64,000 nt of DNA from Nocardioides sp. zg-1308 (GTDB lineage: Bacteria; Actinomycetota; Actinomycetes; Propionibacteriales; Nocardioidaceae). Below, piece by piece: positions 36,553 through 45,842 of this stretch. Position numbers and translations under genes: made by a program. Positions within the stretch are counted from its first letter, which is position 1, and every line of letters begins with the position of its first letter. The stretch is taken from positions 558,001-622,000 of the forward strand of contig NZ_JABJQY010000004.1 in assembly GCF_013155375.1 (NCBI RefSeq), read 5' to 3'. The notes beneath the pieces were generated by a model. That model made no database searches and was not told where the DNA came from. It was given only the letters and a program-made list of their open reading frames with translations.

Positions 36553-38586
36553 ATGGCCTCCGAAGTCACCCTCCCCGCACTCGGCGAGTCCGTCACCGAG
36601 GGCACCGTCACCCGCTGGCTCAAGCAGGTCGGTGACACGGTTGCCGTCGACGAGCCGTTGCTGGAGGTCTCCACCGACAAGGTCGACACCGAGATCCCCT
36701 CCCCCGTCGCCGGCACCCTGCTGGAGATCAAGGCCAACGAGGACGACACCGTCGAGGTCGGCGCGGTCCTCGCCGTCGTGGGCGAGGAGGGCGAGTCGGC
36801 CGGCGACGCCTCCGACTCCGCCGAGCCGGAGGCTCAGCCGAAGGACGAGGAGCAGTCGGAGAAGAAGGCCGAGCAGGAGGAGCAGGTCGCCGAGGAGACC
36901 GGCAGCCTGCCGCCCGGCGACGAGACCCCCGAGTCGCAGAAGGAGGACGCCCCCGCCGAGCAGGAGCCCGCGGCCGAGCAGGCAGCCTCGTCCGGCGGCT
37001 CGTCCTCCGGTGGTTCGTCCTCGGGCGGCGGCGCCGGTACGCCGGTCACGCTGCCCGCGCTGGGTGAGTCCGTCACCGAGGGCACCGTCACCCGCTGGCT
37101 CAAGCAGGTCGGCGACGAGGTCGCGGTCGACGAGCCGCTGCTCGAGGTCTCCACCGACAAGGTCGACACCGAGATCCCCTCCCCCGTCGCCGGCACCCTG
37201 CTGGAGATCAAGGCCGAGGAGGACGAGACCGTCGAGGTCGGCGCCGAGCTCGCGATCATCGGCTCCGGCGACGCCGGCTCCGGCGGCTCGCAGGGTGAGC
37301 CGCAGGCCCCCGAGGCGCAGCCCAAGGACGAGGCGAACGCCGAGAAGAAGGCCGAGCAGGAGGAGCAGATCGCCGAGGAGACCGGCAGCCTGCCCCCCGG
37401 CGACGAGACCCCCGAGGCGGAGAAGCAGGACTCCCCCGCTCAGCAGGAGCAGTCGCAGGAGCAGCCCCAGCAGGCGCAGCAGCAAGAGGCCGAGCCGCGC
37501 GCCCTCGGTGAGGCACCCTACGCCCCCACGGCCGAGGGCGAGCCCGAGCCCCAGCGCGACGACGCCGCGAGCCGGGCCCCCGCGGCCGGCTCCGTCTCCG
37601 GGTCTGCGTCCGGCTCCGCTGAGGGCGGCCGCGACCAGACGGCGTACGTCACCCCGCTGGTGCGCAAGATGGCCGACCAGCACGGCGTCGACCTCGGCGC
37701 GGTGCAGGGCACCGGCGTCGGTGGCCGGATCCGCAAGCAGGACGTCCTCGACGCAGCCGCGGCGGCCCAGCAGCAGAGCCAGCAGCAGGCCCAGCAGGCC
37801 GCACCCGTGGCCGCCGCTCCTGCTGCCGCCAGCGCTGCCCCGGCGGCCGCACCGACGTCGTCCGCGCCGTCGCCGCTGCGCGGCACGACCGAGCCGCTGT
37901 CGCGGCTGCGCAAGGTCATCGCCACGCGCATGGTCGAGTCGCTGCAGGAGGCCGCCCAGCTGACGCAGGTGATGGAGGTCGACGTGACCTCGATCGCCCG
38001 GCTGCGCGAGGCCGCGAAGGCCGACTTCCTGGCCCGTGAGGGCGTGAAGCTGACCTACCTGCCGTTCTTCGCCAAGGCCGCCATCGACGCGCTCAAGCTG
38101 CACCCCAAGCTCAACGCGGCGATCGACGCCGAGAAGGGCGAGGTGACCTACTTCGACCGCGAGAACATCGCCTTCGCCGTGGACACCGAGAAGGGCCTGC
38201 TGACGCCGGTCGTCAAGGAGGCGGGCGACCTCTCGATCGCCGGCCTGGCCAAGAAGATCGCCGACGTCGCCCAGCGCACCCGCACCAACAAGATCACCCC
38301 GGACGAGCTGTCCGGCGGGACCTTCACGATCACCAACCTCGGCAGCTTCGGGGCCCTGTTCGACACCCCGATCATCAACAAGCCGCAGGTCGCGATCCTC
38401 GGCCCCGGTGCCGTGGTGAAGCGTCCCGTGGTGATCGACGACCCCAACCTCGGCGAGACGATCGCGGTGCGCCACATGGTCCACCTGTCGCTCACCTACG
38501 ACCACCGACTGGTCGACGGCGCCGACGCGGGCCGCTTCCTCCAGGAGGTCAAGAAGCGCCTCGAGGCCGGTCAGTTCGAGGTCTGA
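36553..38586 (+). CDS. sucB: Dihydrolipoamide acyltransferase E2 (actinobacterial SucB type)
   Basis: A 677-residue E2 core. Two lipoyl domains (about 4-80 and 164-240) each carry the lipoylation site [13 protein letters not shown]. They are joined by Glu/Gln/Pro-rich linkers. A peripheral subunit-binding domain follows ([20 protein letters not shown], about 363-398), then a catalytic domain with [19 protein letters not shown] (His and Asp of the acyltransfer site). In actinobacteria a protein of this kind often serves pyruvate dehydrogenase even though named SucB, so the substrate is open. It lies directly downstream of lpd. Its lipoyl group would be supplied by LipB and LipA, encoded about 5 kb downstream. 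A strong terminator follows. Confidence 0.95.
   Translation: MASEVTLPALGESVTEGTVTRWLKQVGDTVAVDEPLLEVSTDKVDTEIPSPVAGTLLEIKANEDDTVEVGAVLAVVGEEGESAGDASDSAEPEAQPKDEEQSEKKAEQEEQVAEETGSLPPGDETPESQKEDAPAEQEPAAEQAASSGGSSSGGSSSGGGAGTPVTLPALGESVTEGTVTRWLKQVGDEVAVDEPLLEVSTDKVDTEIPSPVAGTLLEIKAEEDETVEVGAELAIIGSGDAGSGGSQGEPQAPEAQPKDEANAEKKAEQEEQIAEETGSLPPGDETPEAEKQDSPAQQEQSQEQPQQAQQQEAEPRALGEAPYAPTAEGEPEPQRDDAASRAPAAGSVSGSASGSAEGGRDQTAYVTPLVRKMADQHGVDLGAVQGTGVGGRIRKQDVLDAAAAAQQQSQQQAQQAAPVAAAPAAASAAPAAAPTSSAPSPLRGTTEPLSRLRKVIATRMVESLQEAAQLTQVMEVDVTSIARLREAAKADFLAREGVKLTYLPFFAKAAIDALKLHPKLNAAIDAEKGEVTYFDRENIAFAVDTEKGLLTPVVKEAGDLSIAGLAKKIADVAQRTRTNKITPDELSGGTFTITNLGSFGALFDTPIINKPQVAILGPGAVVKRPVVIDDPNLGETIAVRHMVHLSLTYDHRLVDGADAGRFLQEVKKRLEAGQFEV
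36586..37215. repeat. 480-bp-offset direct repeat of the two lipoyl-domain coding segments
   Basis: Two blocks are identical between the first and second lipoyl domains: 47 bp (36586-36632 and 37066-37112) and 72 bp (36664-36735 and 37144-37215), each at an offset of exactly 480 bp. Third-codon positions match too, which implies recent duplication or ongoing gene conversion and not just protein-level selection. Confidence 0.9.
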
Positions 38587-38622
38587 GGAGCGCCGCACGA
38601 CCCGGAGCAGCAGCTCCCACGC

Positions 38623-38654
38623 AGGACCCCGGCCGACCCGTCGGCCGGGGTCCT
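38623..38654. terminator. Strong hairpin terminator after the E2 gene
   Basis: A perfect 14-bp stem, arms AGGACCCCGGCCGA (38623-38636) and TCGGCCGGGGTCCT (38641-38654), with a CCCG loop, 36 bp after the E2 stop. There is no U-tract, as is usual at high GC. Confidence 0.88.
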
Positions 38655-38722
38655 GTGGTGTGCGCGGCCCCACCCTTATTCGGGAGCGCGCTGTCGGCTC
38701 CACCACCTAGCCTGAAGACACC

Positions 38723-41700
38723 GTGACGATCACCGAAGCCTCCCGCCCCACCGACGCGACCACCTCCGGGTCGGGGCTCCCCGCACACCGCCAGCCCGTC
38801 GACTGGCGGCGCGTGCGCCGTCCGCTGAGCTACCTCTGCTTCTCGATGTCGCTCCTCGGCGCCGTCGCCGCGTCGCTCGGGTCGATGGTGGCCGGCCGGC
38901 TCGCCGACAGCCCCACCGAGGGCCTGCTCGTGCTGCTCGCGGCCTGCGTCGTCGGCGGTGCGGTGATCGACACCGTCGCCAAGACGATCTGGGCAGGCAT
39001 CTGCGACCGGGCCGAGGGCCGGCTCCGCTCCGACCTGCTCGACGCCGCGATGGCCCAGCCGCTCTCCGAGCTCTCCGAGCAGGCCGTCGGCGAGGTGCTC
39101 GACCGCATCGACGACGACACCTGGGAGGTCGGCCAGCTGATGCGCTGGGGCGTCTGGCAGGCGGCGCGCACGTTCTTGGCCTCCGGCCCGCTGTGGGTGG
39201 TCGCGTCCCTGACCTGGTGGCCGGCGGTCTTCCTCTTCCCGCTGACGGCGGTCGCGACGTTCCTCGTCGTCCGCAAGCTGCTGCCCCAGGTGGCGCTCAA
39301 GAAGGTGGTCGAGGAGGCCGCCTGGACCGACCACGCCGCCTCCACGGAGGAGGGCGTGGCCGCCCGCGACGACCTCCGCACGTCGCTGGGCCAGGCCCAC
39401 GTCCTGCGCCGCAACGCTCACCTGGCCTCCGTCGTCCACCGCACCCTCGACGCGGTGCTGGCCGTCGAGGTCCGCATCACCCGCCGCAGCGGCGGCCTGC
39501 TCCACGGCGCCCTCGCCGCGGTCGGCGTCGTCGGCGTGGCGCTGGTGCTGTCCGGCGACCTGTCGACCGCGCGGCTGGTGACCCTCTTCCTCGTCACGAC
39601 GATGTTCGTCGGCGGCGTCGACATGCTCGCCCGCCACCTGCCCGACCTCCAGGAGGGCTTCGGCGCGGTGCTCCGGCTGCGCGGGATGCTGGCCTCGCCG
39701 GCCGAGCCGACCGGCGGCCTCCCCGTGCCCGACGGTCCGCTCGACGTGGAGTTCCGCCACCTCGCGTTCAGCTACGGCACCGGCACCTTCGCGCTACGCG
39801 ACGTCGACCTGCTGCTCACCGCCGGCCACACGTGCGCGCTCGTGGGCCGCACCGGCTCCGGCAAGTCGACCCTCGCCTCGCTGCTCTCCCGCGCCGTCGA
39901 GCCGCCCCGCGGCTCGGTCTTCCTCGGCGGCGTCGACGTGCTCGACCTCGACCTGCAGCAGCTGCGGGCCGCCGTCGGCGTCGTCACGCAGCGCACCGAG
40001 GTCCTCGCCGGCACGCTCGCCGACAACATCACCCTGTTCGACGACGCGCCCCGCGCCACCGTGGAGGCGGCGGTCGCCGAGCTCGGCCTCACCGACTGGG
40101 TCGCTGGCCTCCCCGCGGGCCTCGACACCGTCCTCGGACCCGGGGGCACCAGCCTGTCGGCGGGCGAGGAGCAGCTGGTCGCCTTCGCCCGGCTCCTCGT
40201 GCGCGACGTCAGCGTCGTCGTCCTCGACGAGGCGACCGCCCGGATGGACCCGGTCACCGAGGCCCGCGTCGTCCGTGCCGCCGACCGCCTGATCGCCGGA
40301 CGCACCGGCATCCTCGTCGCCCACCGGCTCTCCACCACCGAGCGCGCCGAGCAGGTCGCCGTGCTCGAGTCCGGCCGTGTCGTCCAGCAGGGCCCCCGGG
40401 CGCGGCTCGCGGCCGAGGAGGGTCCCTTCCGCGACCTCCTCGCGGCCGCCGCCCACGAGGCGGTCGTCGAGGAGCACCACCACGACGACTCCACGATCGG
40501 GTCGGTGCGCCGCAGCACGACTCCCCCGCCGCCGCCCCAGCTCGCGCCCACCCCGAGCCTGGCCAGGGCGGTGCTCCACACCGTGAGCATCCAGCCGCAG
40601 TGGGGGCTGCTGGGCGCCGTGCTCTTCCTGCTGTCCTCCCTCACCGGTGCCTTCGGCGCCATCACGGGCTGGGTCTGGGGACACATCGTCACCGACCTCC
40701 AGGCCGGTGACAGCCCGGGGCTGCTCCTGCTCGCGCTGGTCGCCTCGCTGGTGGTCGCGCCGTTCCTGCTCGCCCAGGCGTTCCGCACCTACCCCCACTG
40801 GTGGGTCGAGGTGCGGCTCCGGGTGCGTGCGGCGGTGCTCCACGGCCAGACCTCTCAGCGTCGCCTGCTCCGCACGCCGCCCGGTGAGGTCGTCGCCCGC
40901 ACGATGGACGCCGACCGGCTGGCGCGCTACACCGACCGCTGGGTCGACTTCGTCAACGGCCTGATCGTGGCCGCCCTCACCGCCCTCATCGCCCAGACCT
41001 GGGTCGCCGGGGCGGTCCTGTTGACGGTGATGGTCGTCTCCGCGCTCGCCTCGACCCTCGGCCGTCGGGTGGCGGGCCGGTCCGCGGCCGCTGCGTCCAC
41101 CGCGCGGGCGACGTTCGGGCAGTCACTCGTGTCGGCCCTCGAGTCGGTGCGCACGGTCAAGCTCGCCGCCGCGACTCCCCAGGTGCACCAGCACCTGCGC
41201 GACGTCGACGGCGGCCGGGTCGACGCGGCCGTCCGCGAGCACCGCGTCCAGGCGCTGCTCGACGGCGTGCCGCTCGTGATGGTGCAGTGCGGCGTCGTCG
41301 CGGCGTGGGCCGGCCTGCTGACCGGCCGGTGGGAGCTCGCGACCGCGCTGCTCATCGCCAACGCGGTCAGCGGCTTCGACTGGTTCGGCCGCGTGGCCGG
41401 CTCCGTCGTGACCGAGGCCCCCGGTGTGCGCGCCTGGATGAACGCCACCAGCGAGCTCGCGGGCGGCGGCGACCTCGTCGACCTGCCGCCCGGCGTCGAC
41501 CTCGTCGCCGGGACCGGCCCCGCGCCCGACCGGGCACCGCGCGAGCCGCTGCACTCGCTCAGCATCCGTGACCTCGACGCGATCCACGACGACGGCACCC
41601 TCGGCGTCCAGGGGGTCGACCTCGACGTGGCGGCCGGCGAGCTGGTGCTGCTGCTCGGCCAGGTCGGCTCGGGCAAGTCCAGCCTCCTCGGCGCGCTGGC

Positions 41701-42232
41701 CGGGCTGGTGACCAGCACCGGCGAGATCCGGTGGAACGGCGAGGTCGTCACCGACCCCCAGACCACGCTGCGGCCCGGTCGCGTGGCGCACGTCGCCCAG
41801 GTGCCGCGCGTGCTCTCGGGCACCTTCACCGGCAACGTCGCCCTCGACCACCCCGACCGCGCGGTCGTGCCCGCCCTGGAGGCGGCCCGCATGGGCCGCG
41901 ACGTGGCCGAGGCCGGCGGCCCGGACGCCCTCGTCGGCCACCGCGGCGTCCGCCTCTCCGGAGGCCAGGTCCAGCGGCTCGCGCTGGCCCGCGCGCTCGC
42001 GGCCGAGGCCGACGTGCTGCTGGCCGACGACGTGTCGTCGGCGCTCGACGCGAGCACGGAGATCGAGCTGTGGCACGCGCTTCGCGCCCGCGGCGCTGCG
42101 GTGATCGGAGCCACCAGCAAGTCCGCCGCGCTCGCCCAGGCCGACCGGGTGGTCGTGCTCGACTCCGGTCGTGTGGTCGACGACGGCCCGTGGTCCGAGC
42201 TCTCCGCGCGCTGGGCACACCTGGCCGGCTGA
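38723..42232 (+). CDS. Fused, asymmetric ABC exporter (two TMD-NBD halves)
   Basis: A 1169-residue full exporter in one chain. Half 1: membrane domain about 20-330; NBD with Walker A GRTGSGKSTLA at about 376, Walker B VVVLDEATARMDP and H-loop ILVAHRLST. Its signature is LSAGEEQ instead of LSGGQ. Half 2: membrane domain about 620-900; NBD with Walker A GQVGSGKSSLL at about 981, canonical signature LSGGQVQ, but Walker B VLLADDVSSALD (Asp in place of the catalytic Glu) and no H-loop histidine (VIGATSKSAA). One ATP site is therefore complete and the other degenerate, as in known heterodimeric exporters. The substrate is unknown. GTG 38723. Confidence 0.9.
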   Translation: MTITEASRPTDATTSGSGLPAHRQPVDWRRVRRPLSYLCFSMSLLGAVAASLGSMVAGRLADSPTEGLLVLLAACVVGGAVIDTVAKTIWAGICDRAEGRLRSDLLDAAMAQPLSELSEQAVGEVLDRIDDDTWEVGQLMRWGVWQAARTFLASGPLWVVASLTWWPAVFLFPLTAVATFLVVRKLLPQVALKKVVEEAAWTDHAASTEEGVAARDDLRTSLGQAHVLRRNAHLASVVHRTLDAVLAVEVRITRRSGGLLHGALAAVGVVGVALVLSGDLSTARLVTLFLVTTMFVGGVDMLARHLPDLQEGFGAVLRLRGMLASPAEPTGGLPVPDGPLDVEFRHLAFSYGTGTFALRDVDLLLTAGHTCALVGRTGSGKSTLASLLSRAVEPPRGSVFLGGVDVLDLDLQQLRAAVGVVTQRTEVLAGTLADNITLFDDAPRATVEAAVAELGLTDWVAGLPAGLDTVLGPGGTSLSAGEEQLVAFARLLVRDVSVVVLDEATARMDPVTEARVVRAADRLIAGRTGILVAHRLSTTERAEQVAVLESGRVVQQGPRARLAAEEGPFRDLLAAAAHEAVVEEHHHDDSTIGSVRRSTTPPPPPQLAPTPSLARAVLHTVSIQPQWGLLGAVLFLLSSLTGAFGAITGWVWGHIVTDLQAGDSPGLLLLALVASLVVAPFLLAQAFRTYPHWWVEVRLRVRAAVLHGQTSQRRLLRTPPGEVVARTMDADRLARYTDRWVDFVNGLIVAALTALIAQTWVAGAVLLTVMVVSALASTLGRRVAGRSAAAASTARATFGQSLVSALESVRTVKLAAATPQVHQHLRDVDGGRVDAAVREHRVQALLDGVPLVMVQCGVVAAWAGLLTGRWELATALLIANAVSGFDWFGRVAGSVVTEAPGVRAWMNATSELAGGGDLVDLPPGVDLVAGTGPAPDRAPREPLHSLSIRDLDAIHDDGTLGVQGVDLDVAAGELVLLLGQVGSGKSSLLGALAGLVTSTGEIRWNGEVVTDPQTTLRPGRVAHVAQVPRVLSGTFTGNVALDHPDRAVVPALEAARMGRDVAEAGGPDALVGHRGVRLSGGQVQRLALARALAAEADVLLADDVSSALDASTEIELWHALRARGAAVIGATSKSAALAQADRVVVLDSGRVVDDGPWSELSARWAHLAG

Positions 42233-42281
42233 CGCCGCGGAGCCGCCCGGACCAGCTTGGAGCACATGGTTGGGTGGAGGC

Positions 42282-43172
42282 ATGCGTGTCCTCATCGCCG
42301 GAGCGTCGGGCTTCCTCGGCACCCACCTCTCCGACCACCTCCGGGTCCACGGGCACGAGGTGACCGCGCTCGTCCGGCGTGAGCCGGCCTCCGAGCACGA
42401 GTCGCGGTGGGACCCGGCCGCCGGCCAGATCGACGCCGCCGTCGTCGACCGCGCCGACGCCGTCGTCAACCTCGCGGGCGCCAGCGTCGCCGGCAACCCG
42501 CACTCGCGGAAGTGGGCCGAGGAGGTCATGGAGTCGCGGGTCGCGACCACCCGGCTGCTGGCCCGGACCATCGCGGCGAGCGAGCGCCCGGCGGCGTTCA
42601 TGGCCGGCAACGGCATCAGCTTCTACGGCGACCACGGCGACGCCCCGGTCACCGAGGAGTCCGACAGCCGCGGCGACGCGCTCCTCACCCGGGTCGCCCG
42701 GGAGTGGGACGAGGCCGCCGAGGAGGCCCGCGCCGCAGGCTCGCGGGTGTGCGTCCTGCGCACGGCTCCGGTGATGGACCGCACGGCTCCCCCGCTCAAG
42801 CAGCTCCGACTTCTCTTCCAAGCGGGTGGCGGCGCCCGCCTCGGCTCGGGCGAGCAGCACATGCCGATGATCTCGCTGCGCGACTGGATCGGCGCGACGA
42901 GCTACCTGATCGAGTCGCGCGACGTCTCGGGGCCCTTCAACCTGTGCTGCCCGCGTACGCCCACCAACGCCGAGTTCACCCGGGCCCTCGCCCACGCGCT
43001 GCACCGCAAGGCGTTCCTCGCGGTGCCCGGCTCGGTCCTGAAGGCGGCTGCCGGCGACATGGCGCCCGAGCTGCTGGGCTCGGTCAACGCCCGCCCCGCG
43101 GCGCTCGAGCGTGCGGGCTACGACTTCGAGGACGAGGACGTCCGCGAGGTCCTCGCCGCCGCCCTGTCCTGA
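42282..43172 (+). CDS. TIGR01777-family NAD-dependent epimerase (YfcH-like)
   Basis: A 296-residue short-chain dehydrogenase-like protein with VLIAGASGFLGTHL for the dinucleotide, NLAGASVAG and FMAGNGISFYGDHGD, and the C-terminal DUF1731 segment VPGSVLKAAAGDMAPELL. These features define the TIGR01777/YfcH family (SulA homologue in cyanobacteria), with no established substrate. ATG 42282 lies only one base after a GGAGG, unusually close. Its 3' end overlaps the convergent hypothetical gene by 55 bp. Confidence 0.9.
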   Translation: MRVLIAGASGFLGTHLSDHLRVHGHEVTALVRREPASEHESRWDPAAGQIDAAVVDRADAVVNLAGASVAGNPHSRKWAEEVMESRVATTRLLARTIAASERPAAFMAGNGISFYGDHGDAPVTEESDSRGDALLTRVAREWDEAAEEARAAGSRVCVLRTAPVMDRTAPPLKQLRLLFQAGGGARLGSGEQHMPMISLRDWIGATSYLIESRDVSGPFNLCCPRTPTNAEFTRALAHALHRKAFLAVPGSVLKAAAGDMAPELLGSVNARPAALERAGYDFEDEDVREVLAAALS

Positions 43173-43756
43173 GCTCCGCCCCGGGCGGACGCCTCGGCCA
43201 CGAGCCAGGCCGCTCCCCCGCCGGCGTGGTCCCGCACCAGGACCACCCGGCGCGTGGACGCCCGGTCGGCAGGAAGCACGACATCGGTGTCCGCGCCGAC
43301 CACCCGGCCGCCCGAGACGCGGTCGGTGACCACCAGCACCAGCCGGTCCGGCGTCCGCTCCACCACCTCGACGGCCAGGAGCTGGGTCGTCAGTCCCTCG
43401 ACGGTGAGCCCGCGCTCGCGGTAGTCGCGCAGCAGCCGCACGTCCGCCGCCCCGGTGCGCGAGCCGGCGACGTACAGCTCCGCCAGCGCCTCCGCGTCCG
43501 CGGCGGCCCACGCCTCCGCCCGCCGCGCGTCCCAGTGCGCCAGGATGGCGGCCGGTCCGTCGGTCACCGCCCCGGCCGCCTGCGTCGCTCGCTCCGCGGG
43601 TGACGCGCCACCTCGAGCGTCCTCGCCGGCCCGGCCGAGCGACACGACCAGCGTCGCCGCCACGCAGGCCGAGGCCAGCGCCGCGAGGACGGGCAGGAGG
43701 CGTCGGGGGTCCACCTGTCCAGCGTGGCGGATCCCCGATCCTGCTGCAGGCGTCAT
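43118..43756 (-). CDS. Hypothetical membrane-anchored or secreted protein
   Basis: About 212 residues. After a short N-terminus, one hydrophobic helix (RRLLPVLAALASACVAATLVV) would anchor or export the protein. The extracytoplasmic part has an NTF2-like feel: AILAHWDARRAEAWAAADAEALAELY, then LRDYRERGLTVEGLTTQLLAV and LVLVVTDRV. That fold is only a guess. The start is ATG 43756 or GTG 43714. An open frame extends further up through the 53-bp repeat array, but that part is repeat-derived and was not included. It is divergent from lipB. Confidence 0.6.
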   Translation of the reverse strand: MTPAAGSGIRHAGQVDPRRLLPVLAALASACVAATLVVSLGRAGEDARGGASPAERATQAAGAVTDGPAAILAHWDARRAEAWAAADAEALAELYVAGSRTGAADVRLLRDYRERGLTVEGLTTQLLAVEVVERTPDRLVLVVTDRVSGGRVVGADTDVVLPADRASTRRVVLVRDHAGGGAAWLVAEASARGGAQDRAAARTSRTSSSSKS

Positions 43757-43785
43757 CCACAGGCCGCTCGGGGTGCGGGTGACGG

Positions 43786-43956
43786 GGACACGTGTCCGAA
43801 AAGCCGCCCCCGCGCCGGCCGTACGACGGCCATGTCCCGGACACGTGTCCGCGAAGCCGCCCCCGCGCCGGCCGTACGAGGGCCATGTCCCGGACACGTG
43901 TCCGAGAAGCCGCTCCCGCGCCGGGCGTACGAGGGCAACGTCTCGGACACGTGTCC
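43786..43956. repeat. Four GGACACGTGTCC palindromes in a 53-bp tandem repeat
   Basis: The 12-bp perfect palindrome GGACACGTGTCC occurs at 43786-43797, 43839-43850, 43892-43903 and 43945-43956, spaced exactly 53 bp each time. The intervening DNA is also repeated, with only a few differences: an AAGCCGC block, CGCGCCGG, GTACGA, then a half-like ATGTCC before the next palindrome. The array fills the divergent spacer between the hypothetical gene (start 43756) and lipB (start 43996). 53 bp is almost five helical turns, so all four palindromes face the same side of DNA, as expected for a multi-dimer operator. No cognate regulator is known to me. Confidence 0.9.
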
Positions 43957-43995
43957 CCCACCCGGCGGCCGAGGCCAGCGGCGTAGGCTCGCGGC

Positions 43996-44724
43996 ATGCC
44001 GCTGGACTACGAGATCGCCGGCCTCGGCGACGACGCCGTCGACTACCTCGCCGCCTGGGACGCCCAGCGCCACGTGCACGAGGCCGTCGTCGCCGGCAGC
44101 CGCCCCGACACGGTCCTGCTCCTCGAGCACCCGCCGGTCTTCACGGCCGGCAAGCGCACCGACCCCCACGAGCGGCCGCTCGACCCGGGCGGCGCGGACG
44201 TCATCGACGTCGACCGTGGCGGCAAGATCACCTTCCACGGCCCCGGCCAGCTGGTCGGCTACCCGATCGTCCGGCTGCCCGACCACGTCAAGGTCGTCGA
44301 CTACGTCCGTCGCGTCGAGGAGGCGCTGATCGCGGTGTGCGCCGACCTCGGGGTCACCACGGCGCGCGTGCCGGGGCGCAGCGGGGTGTGGCTGCGGGCC
44401 GACGACCGCGGCCCGGAGCGCAAGATCGCCGCCATCGGCATCCGGGTCAGCCGCGGCGTGACGATGCACGGCTTCGCGCTCAACTGCGACGTCGACCTCG
44501 GCTGGTACGACCGGTTCGTGCCGTGCGGGATCGCCGACGCCGGCGTCACCTCGCTGTCGCAGGAGCTGGGGCGCGACGTCACCGTGCGCGACGTGCTGCC
44601 GAGCGTGCGCGAGCACCTGTCGGCCTACCTCGCCTGGCAGCCCTACGACGCCACGCCCGACTACGAGCCGCGTCCCGAGCCGGCCCGCGCGCCGCGCATC
44701 GAGCTGGTCCGGCCGGGCGCCTGA
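43996..44724 (+). CDS. lipB: Octanoyl-[acyl carrier protein]:protein octanoyltransferase
   Basis: A 242-residue enzyme that moves octanoate from ACP to lipoyl domains, the first step of lipoate synthesis. It shows [13 protein letters not shown], the signature [20 protein letters not shown], a conserved lysine in [19 protein letters not shown] and the acyl-accepting cysteine in [17 protein letters not shown] 43996 lies 39 bp after the last GGACACGTGTCC palindrome, so the array may control it. lipA follows. Confidence 0.95.
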   Translation: MPLDYEIAGLGDDAVDYLAAWDAQRHVHEAVVAGSRPDTVLLLEHPPVFTAGKRTDPHERPLDPGGADVIDVDRGGKITFHGPGQLVGYPIVRLPDHVKVVDYVRRVEEALIAVCADLGVTTARVPGRSGVWLRADDRGPERKIAAIGIRVSRGVTMHGFALNCDVDLGWYDRFVPCGIADAGVTSLSQELGRDVTVRDVLPSVREHLSAYLAWQPYDATPDYEPRPEPARAPRIELVRPGA

Positions 44725-44729
44725 GGCGT

Positions 44730-44748
44730 ACGCCGCTCAGCGCGGCGT
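44730..44748. terminator. Short hairpin between lipB and lipA
   Basis: A 7-bp stem, ACGCCGC (44730-44736) with GCGGCGT (44742-44748), and loop TCAGC, six bases after the lipB stop. It could end or attenuate the lipB transcript before lipA. The stem is short and this is tentative. Confidence 0.35.
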
Positions 44749-44823
44749 CGTCCCCGGGACGTGCCTCCGGCTCCGGCTCAGGGCGAGTTGGGGGCGCCCG
44801 GACGCCGTCGTAGAGTGAGGCGT

Positions 44824-45765
44824 GTGACCACCGCTCCCGCACCTGAAGGACGCAAGCTCCTCCGACTGGAGATCCGCAACGCGGAGACCCCGATCGAACG
44901 CAAGCCGGAGTGGATCAAGACCCGGGCCAAGATGGGCCCGGAGTACACCTCGCTGCAGAACCTGGTGAAGTCCGAGGGGCTGCACACGGTGTGCCAGGAA
45001 GCCGGCTGCCCCAACATCTTCGAGTGCTGGGAGGACCGCGAGGCCACCTTCCTCATCGGTGGCGACCAGTGCACCCGCCGTTGCGACTTCTGCCAGATCG
45101 ACACCGGCAAGCCCCAGCCGCTCGACCGCGACGAGCCGCGCCGCGTGGCCGAGTCCGTGCAGAAGATGCAGCTGCGCTACGCCACCATCACCGGCGTCGC
45201 CCGCGACGACCTGCCCGACGGCGGCGCCTGGCTGTACGCCGAGACGGTGCGCGCCATCCACGAGCTCAATCCCGACACGGGCGTGGAGAACCTCATCCCC
45301 GACTTCAACGGCAAGCCGGACCTCCTCACCGAGGTCTTCGAGTCGCGTCCCGAGGTCCTCGCCCACAACGTCGAGACGGTCCCGCGGATCTTCAAGCGGA
45401 TCCGCCCCGCGTTCCGCTACGACCGCTCGCTCGACGTCATCACCCAGGCCCGCGACTTCGGCCTGGTGACCAAGTCCAACCTGATCCTCGGCATGGGCGA
45501 GACCCGTGAGGAGGTCAGTCAGGCGCTGCGCGACCTGCACGACGCCGGGTGCGAGCTGATCACGATCACGCAGTACCTCCGCCCCTCCCCCCGGCACCAC
45601 CCCGTCGAGCGCTGGGTCAAGCCCGAGGAGTTCGTCGAGCTCAAGGCCGAGGCGGACGAGATCGGCTTCGCCGGCGCGCTGTCGGGTCCGCTGGTCCGCT
45701 CGTCCTACCGCGCCGGACGGCTGTACGGTCAGGCCATGGACGCGCGCGCCGCCGCGACCGCCTGA
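44824..45765 (+). CDS. lipA: Lipoyl synthase
   Basis: A 313-residue radical-SAM enzyme that inserts two sulfurs into protein-bound octanoyl groups. It has the auxiliary cluster motif [12 protein letters not shown], the radical-SAM triad [11 protein letters not shown] and the C-terminal serine ligand in [14 protein letters not shown] 44824 ([19 protein letters not shown]) matches the usual N-terminus. It acts after LipB on the E2 and GcvH lipoyl domains. Confidence 0.96.
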   Translation: MTTAPAPEGRKLLRLEIRNAETPIERKPEWIKTRAKMGPEYTSLQNLVKSEGLHTVCQEAGCPNIFECWEDREATFLIGGDQCTRRCDFCQIDTGKPQPLDRDEPRRVAESVQKMQLRYATITGVARDDLPDGGAWLYAETVRAIHELNPDTGVENLIPDFNGKPDLLTEVFESRPEVLAHNVETVPRIFKRIRPAFRYDRSLDVITQARDFGLVTKSNLILGMGETREEVSQALRDLHDAGCELITITQYLRPSPRHHPVERWVKPEEFVELKAEADEIGFAGALSGPLVRSSYRAGRLYGQAMDARAAATA

Positions 45766-45775
45766 ACCGCCCCCC

Positions 45776-45792
45776 GTCGGGCACGTCCCGAC
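45776..45792. terminator. Short hairpin after lipA
   Basis: A 6-bp stem, GTCGGG (45776-45781) with CCCGAC (45787-45792), and loop CACGT, in the 77-bp lipA/DUF4191 spacer. Weak evidence for a terminator. Confidence 0.3.
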
Positions 45793-45842
45793 CCCACCCG
45801 CTCCACCTCACCGACCGCACCTAGCTGGACAGGGCCATCCTG

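Noticed and set aside
29000..36700. Several long GC-driven open frames antisense to housekeeping genes
   Set aside because: Arg/Pro/Ala-rich shadow translations with no motifs, each opposite a gene with clear family signatures.
43757..43897. N-terminal extension of the hypothetical gene through the 53-bp repeats
   Set aside because: The repeat length is not a multiple of three, so the frame is only open by composition; the membrane helix and conserved-looking part begin after it.
43786..43956. CRISPR array
   Set aside because: The 41-base DNA between palindromes is itself repeated and not unique, and there are no cas genes.
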